From assembly GCA_002732845.1 (NCBI GenBank), contig NVSZ01000097.1, positions 1-7,890 of the forward strand: a stretch of DNA of 7,890 nt. Direction: 5' to 3'. The number at the start of each line of letters is the position of its first letter. The stretch's first letter is position 1. Below the pieces are notes generated by a model. The model saw only the letters and a program-made list of their open reading frames with translations. It made no database searches and had not been told where the DNA came from. The stretch comes from Rhodospirillaceae bacterium. GTDB lineage: Bacteria; Pseudomonadota; Alphaproteobacteria; Rhodospirillales; Magnetovibrionaceae. The translations under genes and the position numbers were made by a program. Positions 1-5,678 of this stretch are shown piece after piece.

Positions 1-471
1 GAGCACACACTGATCATCAAGTTCCGTTTACCCATCGTCGGTGATGATGATCTTGGGGATGGAGAGATCATAATTGGGGGCTTTGATAAGAGCGCCACCC
101 TACCCCCGTTCAAGGCTACTCCACAGTCGTCGAATAGGTTCCAACGGGGGTCTGCCCAGATTGATCATTCCTTGATATTCGCAATGGAACTGAAATCATC
201 TTCATTTTGGGCTTCAACCTATTCAGATCATCAAGAATTTCTTGTCCGTATTATATTACGGTTACGTTCAGAAAACATGACTTTTTCACAGATTTCTGGG
301 TGGCTGAATAAAAGGAACTATGAAACTCCAAGGGATAAAGAGTTCACCGCAAATCATGTTTTTTCAATTTATAAGAAGAAGCAACGGCGTGGTACTCGTA
401 TCATGGCATCACCACCACGACCTGTGCTCATAAGCTTCGAGATTGATGAAGTGCATATTGCAAACAACTAA
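1..471 (+). CDS. C-terminal part of a serine-recombinase-like protein (5' end outside window)
   Basis: The frame is open from base 1 to the TAA at 469-471 (156 codons), so this is probably the end of a longer gene. An internal start at ATG 184 would give 95 residues. Before that ATG the frame is still homologous to the second copy at 3950-4033 (shared PPFKA, NRFQRGS, SLIFAMEL), which argues that coding begins further upstream. The tail has SDHQEFLVRIILRL, then MTFSQISGWLN, NYETPR and NHVFSIYKKK. This is the 'select LN, GY-TPRG, V-SI-KK' pattern of the helical Recombinase domain of serine recombinases and of small alphaproteobacterial proteins annotated as recombinase family. No resolvase catalytic domain is visible, because any such part would lie to the left. 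It may be an intact gene end or a degenerate remnant; activity cannot be judged. It is convergent with the immunity gene at 742. Confidence 0.6.
   Translation, partial: EHTLIIKFRLPIVGDDDLGDGEIIIGGFDKSATLPPFKATPQSSNRFQRGSAQIDHSLIFAMELKSSSFWASTYSDHQEFLVRIILRLRSENMTFSQISGWLNKRNYETPRDKEFTANHVFSIYKKKQRRGTRIMASPPRPVLISFEIDEVHIANN
103..150. repeat. 48-bp interrupted inverted repeat inside the recombinase-like frame (copy 1)
   Basis: The outer arms CCCCCGTT (103-110) and AACGGGGG (143-150) are perfect. The inner arms CTACTCCA and TCGAATAG pair at 6 of 8 positions. The same element at 3953-4000 has perfect inner arms. It lies within reading frame in both copies, so it may be only a coding coincidence, or a recombination or regulatory hairpin. 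Confidence 0.45.
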
Positions 472-628
472 GCACGGCGAAGTGATCACAAAGCCCTTGT
501 ATTAACGGGTATCACCCGTATTACCAGACGCCTGACCGTCCGTGGTGATGGTGCTGATTGATGCCTCTTGGCATGCCCATTGATTATAGGAATGTCTTAA
601 GTCTGCATTTTCGGATTTGAGTTGGTCA
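472..628. other. non-coding spacer between recombinase tail and CxxC frame
   Basis: I see no convincing gene here. The stretch holds a flank repeat (483-514), a short perfect inverted repeat ACGGGT-ATC-ACCCGT (505-519) just inside it, and the palindrome GGCATGCC (570-577). No terminator with a T-run is visible for either of the convergent genes. Confidence 0.5.
483..514 (+). repeat. flank direct repeat, copy 1 (diverged)
   Basis: This starts 11 bases after the stop of the recombinase tail. Aligned without gaps to 4329-4360 it matches at 23 of 32 positions by eye, sharing TGAT, ACA, TGTAT and AACGG. The same sequence follows the second tail copy and also precedes it (3918-3949), so it is a feature of the repeated boundary module. 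Confidence 0.5.
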
Positions 629-739
629 ATGTACTTCATCAATGAACAAGATTACTCATGCGGCAAAGGAAACGTTATGTCTGAAATTTGGACGTGTCAG
701 AAGTGCGGGAGTACGTTTTCCACGACTAAGTCAGAGTAA
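629..739 (+). CDS. 36-residue CxxC (zinc-ribbon-like) small ORF, copy 1
   Basis: ATG 629 to TAA 737-739 encodes 36 residues; an internal ATG at 677 gives only 20. The recognisable block is EIWTCQKCGSTFS, a CxxC knuckle like one half of a zinc ribbon. A second copy of the block lies at 4597-4638. Of the three base differences inside the shared core, two are synonymous in this frame (Cys TGC/TGT and Gly GGG/GGA) and one changes Gln to Arg. In the neighbouring frame that reads KFGRV, all three would change the protein. This favours the CxxC frame as coding, at least historically. No clear ribosome-binding site is seen. It may be a microprotein or the end of a decayed zinc-finger gene. It stops two bases before the convergent immunity gene ends. 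Confidence 0.35.
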   Translation: MYFINEQDYSCGKGNVMSEIWTCQKCGSTFSTTKSE

Positions 740-741
740 AA

Positions 742-1473
742 TCATTGTTTTAAACTTCTGAGATAATTCTCCACAGAAGACCGTTTAATCATGCGTCTTT
801 TGCCGACAGTCACAGTTTCAATAATTCCGGCTTTCAAGAATTCATGTTTATTCTTATAGCCGATTTCTGGGATATCCAATAAATCGGTGTAGAGCATGTA
901 CTCATGATTTGGGTCATCGACAGCCCATACTTTTAATAGCTCGAAATCTTGATCTGTTAAATTTTTCAAGGGGGTGACAGCGGCTTTAAAAACGGCGCAT
1001 TTCACTTCATACTTTTCGTAACGTGATGCATAGTCGCTAAAGAAAAACTCTCTATTAAGCTCGCGTAATTCCAAAATTTTAGAAATCACCCCGCCATATT
1101 GTTCCATTAATTTTGAGTGCGGATCAAGCTCACGGTACTTCATAATGACGTCATTTGCCATTTTTCCATCCAAATTACTCCAAAATGGGGCACCGGGAAG
1201 GTCGGCATAATTCATCCATATAACGGATGGCACAAGAACGCGATTGCCAATTTTAATATTTGGCATGCCTTGATTATCCATATTTCCTGTGGAATAGCGC
1301 AGATAGTATTTTGACAACTCTGGACCAAATAGCATTGGTTTTCTTGCTGGGCTTTTGCAAGTCGGGTAATAAAACTGAGTAGGCATGTAAGCATACCATG
1401 CCACAGAAAACAGAATGAAAAGACGGAACCACCGCCTTTTCATCCATGCACCAATTTTAGACAATCGTTCCAT
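742..1473 (-). CDS. putative immunity protein A, single-pass membrane protein with HTH-like C-terminus
   Basis: This 243-residue product starts two bases after the effector stop (TAA at 1478-1476, ATG at 1473), so translation is probably coupled. A second in-frame Met at residue 11 (MKRRWFRLF) could be the real start. Residues about 14-30 form one hydrophobic segment preceded by KRR, predicting an uncleaved signal anchor with the bulk of the protein outside the cytoplasm. There is one Cys just after the membrane (about residue 39) and one near 158. The last 45 residues (DIPEIGYKNKHEFLKAG, VTVGKRRMIKRSSVENYL) resemble the excisionase/HTH_17 pattern, which is odd for a periplasm-facing protein. 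The immunity role is inferred only from position after a toxin-like effector and from the membrane location. I do not recognise the family. Confidence 0.55.
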   Translation of the reverse strand: MERLSKIGAWMKRRWFRLFILFSVAWYAYMPTQFYYPTCKSPARKPMLFGPELSKYYLRYSTGNMDNQGMPNIKIGNRVLVPSVIWMNYADLPGAPFWSNLDGKMANDVIMKYRELDPHSKLMEQYGGVISKILELRELNREFFFSDYASRYEKYEVKCAVFKAAVTPLKNLTDQDFELLKVWAVDDPNHEYMLYTDLLDIPEIGYKNKHEFLKAGIIETVTVGKRRMIKRSSVENYLRSLKQ

Positions 1474-1475
1474 TG

Positions 1476-3647
1476 TTAATTTTTATCTTTCCATTCAAAT
1501 TTTGGGTTGCTTAATTTCCCATCGGGACCAACGTCCACTGTACCGATGACGTCTTGTACCCACGTCCGTTTGACTTCAAAATTATGAGCAAGATTTTTCT
1601 CCGTTAATTGACGTGCGCCCATAATTTGACCAAGGCCGCCTTTTTCAAAGTCATACGTCTCATTCCCATCGAAAGTAACGTCTCCTTTAAAATGAATTTT
1701 ATTCCCTTTGCGCGTTGCGGTGCCTTCAAAATTCGATATGGCGTCCCGCATCCCCTCAGCCAAAAAAGCATCCCGTTCGGTTCGATCATTTGATAACAAT
1801 GTCCCATAACCTTGTTCTTCTTTATTCGTATGGTCCCAATGATCTATAAAACTTAAAGTTTCCCCATCTTTTAAACCTTTAAGTTTCTTGTTGAGTTCAT
1901 GATTTCTCTTTGTCTTTCCTAAAAATGTCCGATTTTCAAAACGGCTTCGGTTCTTCTCTTCAGATTCAACGATAAACGGGTCATTGCGGGCCTCTTCACG
2001 AGAAATTTCCATGTCTTTGCCCTCTCCGTCCAGAAAATGGCGTAACATTTTAGGAGACTTTTTATACCCGTTTTCCTCGTATTTGTCTGCAAGGCCATGC
2101 AATTCTTTTTTAACCTCTTCTGGTGATCCCGTCATATTGGTCCATGCGGCACCAGCAACATCTTTAACATTACCCCAATTTGATTCCTCTTCATTAGCCG
2201 TGGTTTGCGTTTTCACCCCCACATCAAACCCACTCTTTCGCATGTTCGCAATAATGTCTTGGGCTTTCCCGGGGTCTTTGTCGTGGACTTTGCCGAGAAA
2301 GTTTTCGAACTCTGCCTTAGCTTTCGGGGTCCCCGTGGCGTAGGCGTCTTTGTGGTATTTGAGTGGTCCTTCAAGGTTCTTGGTTTTAACAATGCTATCC
2401 GCTTCCCGACCGATAGCAGCTTCGTCTTCGTCAGATATTTTGTATGCAGGTGTTGCCGTTCTGGCCTGTGATGCGGGGACTTCTGCGGAACGTGTTGGTG
2501 AGGTCGTACCTAAAAGTTTTGTTGCTTGTGGCGTCCCTTGCTGAGCCAACATTTTTTGTCGCCCAGCTTTTGCCTTGGCAACCAAGTCGTTGTAAATCGC
2601 TTGTTGGGAAGCTGGCATTTTAGCCTTTTGTTCAGCGATACGCGTAGCGTTCATTTTCTTGGCCGTGGCTTCAATCTTTTGATTCAGCGTGAGCGGAGCC
2701 TTTTTTTGGATTGTCGATTGTTGAGCCGCAACATCCCTTTGTTTATTTAGAATCTTAACATTTCTGTTCTGCTGGGCCGCGCCGACATGCGTTTGACCCG
2801 CTTTGAGATTGAGGTCGATTTTTGGTGTGGATTTGGGCAAGGATGCCTTCTGTGTATTCATATCGTTGTTGAGAGTGCCAAAGGTGCCTAAGTCTGCGGC
2901 CTTGGGCTGAGTTGCAGATTCAGCAGAACTGAACGCACCAGAAACCGTGTTGCCAAGCGTGCTTCCCACGGCACCGCCGAGCATGTCCCCAAACGGCCCA
3001 CCGACCTTTTTGGACACATAATCGCCAGCCACTTGACTGGTGACGTTGCCCATGACGCCGCCCAGTTTATCGCTAAAGCCGTCGCCGAATGTGTCGTTTA
3101 GACCAGAGCTGAAGTTGTCGCCAAAGTCGCTCAAGCTGTTAGAAAAACTATCACCGAATGAACTGAAACTGTCGCTTAACGATGTGCCGATGGAACTGAA
3201 ACTATCCGAAAGCCCGCCAAAGAAATCCCCAAAGAAAAATTCGGGTAATCCAGTTTCGGGATTGATGGAACCGCCGTCCGTGACGTCATGCAAAAGCTGG
3301 GCTTCGGCGGGGCTGATATGGGCCAAGATCGTGTCGCCGTTTCGGCCTTTTGATTGCAATTTTTGAGCTACCCCTTGGATACTCTTAGTATCCAGAAAGC
3401 GCGCTAAGGCGTGAGCCTTGATCGCGGTTTCCGTTTCGCCTTCGGGCTTCATAACGCCATCGACCTTTAGGCCTTGGGATTTTTGAAAGGCGGCGATGGC
3501 TTCAAACAATGCCCGATCAGGGAACTGGCTGATGCCCCATTCGGGCGGAGTGTAATGACCTTGGTTACGCAGGAAGATTTTAGTCGCCATGACGTCTTCC
3601 GCGTTGGCGGCTGAGTTTGCGGACAGAGTACTGTTTAGATTTTTCAT
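1476..3647 (-). CDS. polymorphic toxin A: peptidoglycan-binding N-terminus, unknown C-terminal domain
   Basis: This is a 723-residue effector with ATG at 3647 and AGGAGA about 8 bases upstream. Residues 17-76 match a PG_binding_1-type domain (ATKIFLRNQGHY, FQKSQGLKVDGVMKPEGETETAI). Residues 137-192 are an F/S/D/G repeat with Phe spaced about every 3-4 or 7 residues. Residues 195-238 are glycine-rich and zipper-like. An Ala/Lys/Gln-rich linker follows, then a conserved pre-toxin stretch to residue 477. All of this is shared with the effector at 5691-7739. Residues 478-723 are unique: HFLDGEGKD from 537, DHWDH at 602-606, and a beta-rich end with TATRKGN, ETYDFEKGG and KLSNPKFEW. I cannot assign a fold; the His/Asp cluster could bind metal (inference). 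There is no Sec signal, so export would need a dedicated secretion machine that is not visible here. The membrane-bound partner suggests an envelope target. Confidence 0.7.
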   Translation of the reverse strand: MKNLNSTLSANSAANAEDVMATKIFLRNQGHYTPPEWGISQFPDRALFEAIAAFQKSQGLKVDGVMKPEGETETAIKAHALARFLDTKSIQGVAQKLQSKGRNGDTILAHISPAEAQLLHDVTDGGSINPETGLPEFFFGDFFGGLSDSFSSIGTSLSDSFSSFGDSFSNSLSDFGDNFSSGLNDTFGDGFSDKLGGVMGNVTSQVAGDYVSKKVGGPFGDMLGGAVGSTLGNTVSGAFSSAESATQPKAADLGTFGTLNNDMNTQKASLPKSTPKIDLNLKAGQTHVGAAQQNRNVKILNKQRDVAAQQSTIQKKAPLTLNQKIEATAKKMNATRIAEQKAKMPASQQAIYNDLVAKAKAGRQKMLAQQGTPQATKLLGTTSPTRSAEVPASQARTATPAYKISDEDEAAIGREADSIVKTKNLEGPLKYHKDAYATGTPKAKAEFENFLGKVHDKDPGKAQDIIANMRKSGFDVGVKTQTTANEEESNWGNVKDVAGAAWTNMTGSPEEVKKELHGLADKYEENGYKKSPKMLRHFLDGEGKDMEISREEARNDPFIVESEEKNRSRFENRTFLGKTKRNHELNKKLKGLKDGETLSFIDHWDHTNKEEQGYGTLLSNDRTERDAFLAEGMRDAISNFEGTATRKGNKIHFKGDVTFDGNETYDFEKGGLGQIMGARQLTEKNLAHNFEVKRTWVQDVIGTVDVGPDGKLSNPKFEWKDKN

Positions 3648-3670
3648 TTTAAGTCTCCTGAAACAACACG

Positions 3671-3702
3671 CAAAAAAGCCCGGCTCTGGGAGAGCTGGGC
3701 TT
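3671..3702 (-). terminator. intrinsic-terminator-like hairpin, leader A, promoter-distal
   Basis: Read on the minus strand, AAGCCCAGCTCT and AGAGCCGGGCTT form a 12-bp stem with one mismatch around a CCC loop. A run of six T follows (A at 3672-3677 on the plus strand). It lies only about 25 bases upstream of the effector start codon, inside the predicted leader RNA. Confidence 0.7.
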
Positions 3703-3719
3703 GATATACGTAATTGAAA

Positions 3720-3748
3720 TAAAAAAACCGCCCCTGATGTAAGGGCGG
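3720..3748 (-). terminator. intrinsic-terminator-like hairpin, leader A, promoter-proximal
   Basis: On the minus strand CCGCCC (3748-3743) pairs with GGGCGG (3733-3728), followed directly by seven T (3727-3721). This is a textbook Rho-independent terminator for minus-strand transcripts, but it sits between promoter and gene rather than after a gene. Confidence 0.75.
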
Positions 3749-3772
3749 CGATGTAAGCGTGATGTTCTAAAA

Positions 3773-3806
3773 TTTAATGAAGACGCACGAGCGGTCTTTC
3801 ATTAAA
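3773..3806 (-). promoter_or_regulatory. conserved inverted repeat at the expected transcription start (leader A)
   Basis: TTTAATGAA..GAC and GTCTTCATTAAA form arms around a 9-base loop, with one bulged A. The copy at about 7852-7885 has two changes in one arm, each converting a Watson-Crick pair to a G-U wobble in minus-strand RNA, so pairing is kept. It overlaps the predicted start site, so it could be an operator or a 5' RNA hairpin. Confidence 0.5.
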
Positions 3807-3807
3807 G

Positions 3808-3838
3808 CTTATATCGCATAAAAATTCTTATATGTCAA
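3808..3838 (-). promoter_or_regulatory. sigma70-type promoter for effector A
   Basis: On the minus strand there is a perfect -35 TTGACA (3838-3833). A -10 TATAAG lies 19 bases away (3813-3808), or an extended form TGC-GATATA lies at 17 bases (3815-3810). Transcription would begin near 3801-3803, giving a leader of about 155 nt that contains the hairpins described above. The ATAAG part of the -10 is also present at the window end (7886-7890). Confidence 0.6.
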
Positions 3839-3916
3839 GAAAATTATCCTTTTTTATTACAGTCTAAGATAATAAATATGATATTTACGCTTAAAAACCT
3901 TAAATAGCACAGCTGT
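3839..3916. other. AT-rich intergenic spacer
   Basis: The stretch is strongly A/T-rich (for example GATAATAAATATGATATT) between the divergent effector promoter and the truncated recombinase tail. I see no gene. It could supply curved or UP-element-like DNA for the promoter; that is inference. Confidence 0.4.
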
Positions 3917-3917
3917 G

Positions 3918-3949
3918 TGATCACAGTACCTTTGTATCAACGGGTAGCC
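3918..3949 (+). repeat. 32-bp flank direct repeat, upstream copy
   Basis: It matches 4329-4360 at 28 of 32 positions without gaps (core ACAGTACCT and TGTATCAACGG). Together the two copies bracket the truncated recombinase tail like terminal direct repeats, 411 bases apart. Confidence 0.7.
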
Positions 3950-3952
3950 TTT

Positions 3953-4000
3953 CCCCCGTTCAAGGCTATTCCACAGTCATGGAATAGGTTCCAACGGGGG
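3953..4000. repeat. 48-bp interrupted inverted repeat (copy 2, near perfect)
   Basis: Outer arms CCCCCGTT/AACGGGGG and inner arms CTATTCCA/TGGAATAG are both perfect, separated by a symmetric 5-base mismatch block and a 6-base centre. It begins almost exactly at the left breakpoint of the truncated tail. Copy 1 at 103-150 is the weaker version. Confidence 0.55.
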
Positions 4001-4328
4001 TCGCCCCAGATTGCTTATTCCTTGATATTCGCGATGGAATTGAGTTCAGGTTCATTCTGGGTTTCCACCACTTCAGATCATCAAAAGTTTCTTGTCCGTA
4101 TTATATTACGTTTACGCTCAGAAAACATGACATTTTCACAGATTTCTGGGTGGCTGAATGAAAGGAACTATGAAACTCCGAGGGGGAAGAGGTTCGGTGC
4201 AAATCATGTCTTCTCAATTCATAAGAAAAAGCAACGGCGTGATACCCGTATCATGGCATCACCACCACCTGTATTCACAAATTTTGAAGTTGATGAAGTG
4301 TGCATTGAAAACATTGAACACGGCTGAA

Positions 4329-4360
4329 TGATTACAGTACCTGTGTATCAACGGATATCC
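4329..4360 (+). repeat. 32-bp flank direct repeat, downstream copy
   Basis: This begins one base after the stop codon of the truncated recombinase tail and pairs with the copy at 3918-3949 (28 of 32 identical). A diverged version follows the first tail at 483-514. Confidence 0.7.
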
Positions 4361-4560
4361 CAGCAGAGCTTGCGTTTGGTCCGTTGGGATATAATCGAGC
4401 AATTAAGTGACTGTCTCCGTAACAGATTAGCCCCGCTTCTGTATGCCCACCCCCTTTCTCATCCATCCCTTGCGGACAAATTTTCCAAACGCGCAAACAC
4501 GCCCTAGCGCGTCTTCGGAAACATCGTTTCCAGGGACACCTGCGCGAAGGTGCCGACTTT
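4361..4560. other. intergenic stretch with small hairpins, probably decayed sequence
   Basis: No solid gene is seen. It contains GGAAAC-ATC-GTTTCC (4517-4531) and CACCT-GCGCGA-AGGTG (4537-4552), neither with a T-run. The plus frame leading into the CxxC ORF is open from 4423 (with CGQIFQTRKHALARLRKH), and a short minus frame (4575-4504) reads convincingly, so part of this may be a gene remnant. Confidence 0.35.
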
Positions 4561-4575
4561 ATGGGGCATCAGCAT
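4504..4575 (-). pseudogene. possible 23-codon 3' remnant of an unknown gene
   Basis: The minus frame from ATG 4575 to TAG 4506-4504 contains KVGTFAQVSLETMFPK. Its third codon positions are mostly G or C, unlike random intergenic sequence. No ribosome-binding site is visible and a stop lies in frame just upstream. It could be the end of a displaced gene left behind when the immunity gene at 4642 was inserted. The evidence is thin. Confidence 0.2.
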
Positions 4576-4674
4576 GATATAAATGGTAAGGCATTATTTG
4601 AAATTTGGACGTGTCGGAAGTGTGGAAGTACGTTTTCTGTTTCATTTGTTCCAAAAAAGCAAACGAAGGGTTGA
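4561..4674 (+). CDS. 37-residue CxxC (zinc-ribbon-like) small ORF, copy 2
   Basis: ATG 4561 to TGA 4672-4674. The block LFEIWTCRKCGSTFS matches the copy ending at 739. Its last 33 bases overlap the 3' end of the convergent immunity gene (stop at 4642), so the final residues (SVSFVPKKQTKG) are constrained by, or merely shadow, that gene. The frame is open upstream to 4423, so it may belong to a longer decayed reading frame. The synonymous differences relative to copy 1 are the main reason to list it. Confidence 0.3.
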   Translation: MGHQHDINGKALFEIWTCRKCGSTFSVSFVPKKQTKG

Positions 4675-5598
4675 GGGTTTGTTTCTCCCAGCTTCAGGCC
4701 AAACTTCAGGCTGAAATATAATTCTAATTTTTTCGTCCGTAGACTCCCAAAATTCTTTTTTTGTTCCTCCCATAAGAGTGGGGGTGATATCAGGATCAAA
4801 CCACCAGCTAAAGCCAAATTGTCGTACGGCTCGACGGTGTAGATTGTTGCCACTGGAAAACAGAATAACTTCTTGAGAACGACGTGTTTTGGGGTTCAAG
4901 ATCACATCCAAAGCCATATTGTCGCCATACAGCCCAAAACGTAAATTATCCTTTGTTCCCACAAAGGCATAACCTTGTTGTTGGGCATGGTCTTTCAATT
5001 GCTGTGCGGTCCAATTCAAGCCCACGCCGCCAAGCGTGGTTGTCGGTGAAATGACTTCGGGGTAGTACATAATGGGTTTTGGTAAGGGACCAAAGGGTTT
5101 AAGACTGCTACATCCAAAAACTTCACTTTTATCATCCTTCCACCCACATTTAATAACGGGGGACGGGACTTCAAAAATAAGGCTTTGGGCATCACCACCA
5201 CGGTACTCACAGAGGAGTTGCGTACTGGTCGGCCAAAAATCAAACTTTTGCCTGCGGATAGAGTGTGAATCATGGTCATTGCTATGAGTACTGTATGAAA
5301 AACCTCGACTGAAAGGCGTTTTGTTGTCTTTGGGCCAAACCGCAGGGCAATTGGTTTCAATCAATTTTTCAGGAGCCGGACAATCGGTCTCAAAATCTTT
5401 ATCAATTGGGGCATCATAATTTGGCTCATAACCTAAAAGAGCGGCGTCCTCTTCAATGTCGAAATCTAAAGGATAGTAACCAATACAGTTTTTCCAAAAG
5501 GAATGTTTTAACCAATATTCTGGTTCTTCAGCCTGCACACTTTGGCTAAACAGAGTGAAGAATACACTCAGATAAATGATAAACAGGTGAGGACGCAT
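4642..5598 (-). CDS. putative periplasmic immunity protein B
   Basis: I choose ATG 5598 (318 residues) over the in-frame TTG at 5610: GGAAAAA lies 3-7 bases upstream of 5598, and the product then begins MRPHLFIIYLSVFFTLF, a standard Sec signal peptide with likely cleavage after VQA (residue 23). The mature part starts EEPEYW and has six cysteines (FWKNC, ETDC, ETNC, QLLC, VIKC, VFGC) that could form disulfides, fitting a periplasmic location. I do not recognise the family. It follows the CHAP-type effector gene by 92 bases. A periplasmic inhibitor is what a producer would need against a peptidoglycan hydrolase, so an immunity role is inferred from context. Its 3' end overlaps the repeated CxxC element. 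Confidence 0.6.
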   Translation of the reverse strand: MRPHLFIIYLSVFFTLFSQSVQAEEPEYWLKHSFWKNCIGYYPLDFDIEEDAALLGYEPNYDAPIDKDFETDCPAPEKLIETNCPAVWPKDNKTPFSRGFSYSTHSNDHDSHSIRRQKFDFWPTSTQLLCEYRGGDAQSLIFEVPSPVIKCGWKDDKSEVFGCSSLKPFGPLPKPIMYYPEVISPTTTLGGVGLNWTAQQLKDHAQQQGYAFVGTKDNLRFGLYGDNMALDVILNPKTRRSQEVILFSSGNNLHRRAVRQFGFSWWFDPDITPTLMGGTKKEFWESTDEKIRIIFQPEVWPEAGRNKPSTLRLLFWNK

Positions 5599-5649
5599 TG
5601 GTTTTTCCAAAATTCAAGACATAGCATAAATTCTTTTTAGCCTTCAAAA

Positions 5650-5678
5650 ACTATATGCTTTCCTCACCTGCTCCACAA
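5650..5678 (-). promoter_or_regulatory. possible separate promoter for immunity gene B
   Basis: In the effector-immunity gap, minus strand, TTGTGG (5678-5673) and TATAGT (5655-5650) are 17 bases apart; the -10 matches 5 of 6 consensus bases, the -35 only 3 of 6. It would let immunity be made independently of the effector. Weak evidence. Confidence 0.25.

Larger units (their letters stand above)
3648..3815 (-). repeat. effector leader region, copy A
   Basis: This block upstream of effector A is repeated upstream of effector B (7740-7890). The 33 bases joining the two terminators (from TTGATATACG to the CCGCCC arm) are identical. The main differences are an indel of about 14 bases between the proximal terminator and the inverted repeat, and changes just upstream of the start codon. 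Confidence 0.75.
3917..4327 (+). pseudogene. truncated copy of the serine-recombinase-like tail
   Basis: The product from about residue 12 onward is a close homologue of the protein ending at 471: FPPFKA, NRFQRGS, SLIFAMEL, SDHQKFLVRIILRLRSENMTFSQISGWLN, NYETPRGKRF, NHVFSIHKKK. The frame opens with a GTG at 3917 inside a 32-bp flank repeat (3918-3949). That repeat normally follows the stop codon, so the first 11 codons are not homologous to copy 1 and the 5' part of the gene is missing. An internal ATG at 4034 would give a 97-residue product of the same size as the equivalent reading of copy 1, so a short stand-alone helix-turn-helix protein remains possible. Few frame-disrupting changes have accumulated, so the duplication is fairly recent or the tail is still selected. 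Confidence 0.55.

Noticed and set aside
12..52. GATCATC/GATGATC inverted repeat at the left edge
   Set aside because: Short, imperfect beyond 7 bases, and inside a reading frame rich in Asp codons (GAT GAT GAT).
643..762. Overlapping plus-strand frame starting MNKITHAAKE
   Set aside because: The three differences against the repeat at 4597-4638 would all change residues in this frame, and it runs antisense into the immunity gene.
2205..2471. Plus-strand open frames antisense to the effector genes (also near 2526-2750, 3040-3366, 6288-6605, 6618-6842, 7132-7458)
   Set aside because: They appear at equivalent places in both effectors simply because the coding strand is conserved; residue composition is typical of antisense shadows and none has a convincing start.
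3768..3803. Leader peptide MKDRSCVFIKF on the minus strand, which could support ribosome-mediated attenuation
   Set aside because: The ATG lies only a few bases after the predicted start with no ribosome-binding site, and the second leader reads MKGH then stop, so it is not conserved.
3648..3815. Integron attC-like cassette site
   Set aside because: The hairpins carry T-runs and a promoter context and lack the core-site GTT arrangement; the cassette order (promoter inside the unit, recombinase tails of serine type) does not fit integrons.
3916..3925. TGTGATCACA palindrome as a CRP- or FNR-type operator
   Set aside because: CRP half-sites need a 6-base spacer and FNR a 4-base spacer with TTGAT arms; here the halves abut. 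It is better explained as part of the repeated flank sequence.
4517..4552. Two small hairpins as a terminator for immunity gene B
   Set aside because: Neither is followed by a T-run on either strand; the stems are 5-6 bp.
5016..5360. Second minus-strand frame overlapping immunity gene B
   Set aside because: It overlaps wholly a gene with a clear signal peptide and ribosome-binding site in another frame.
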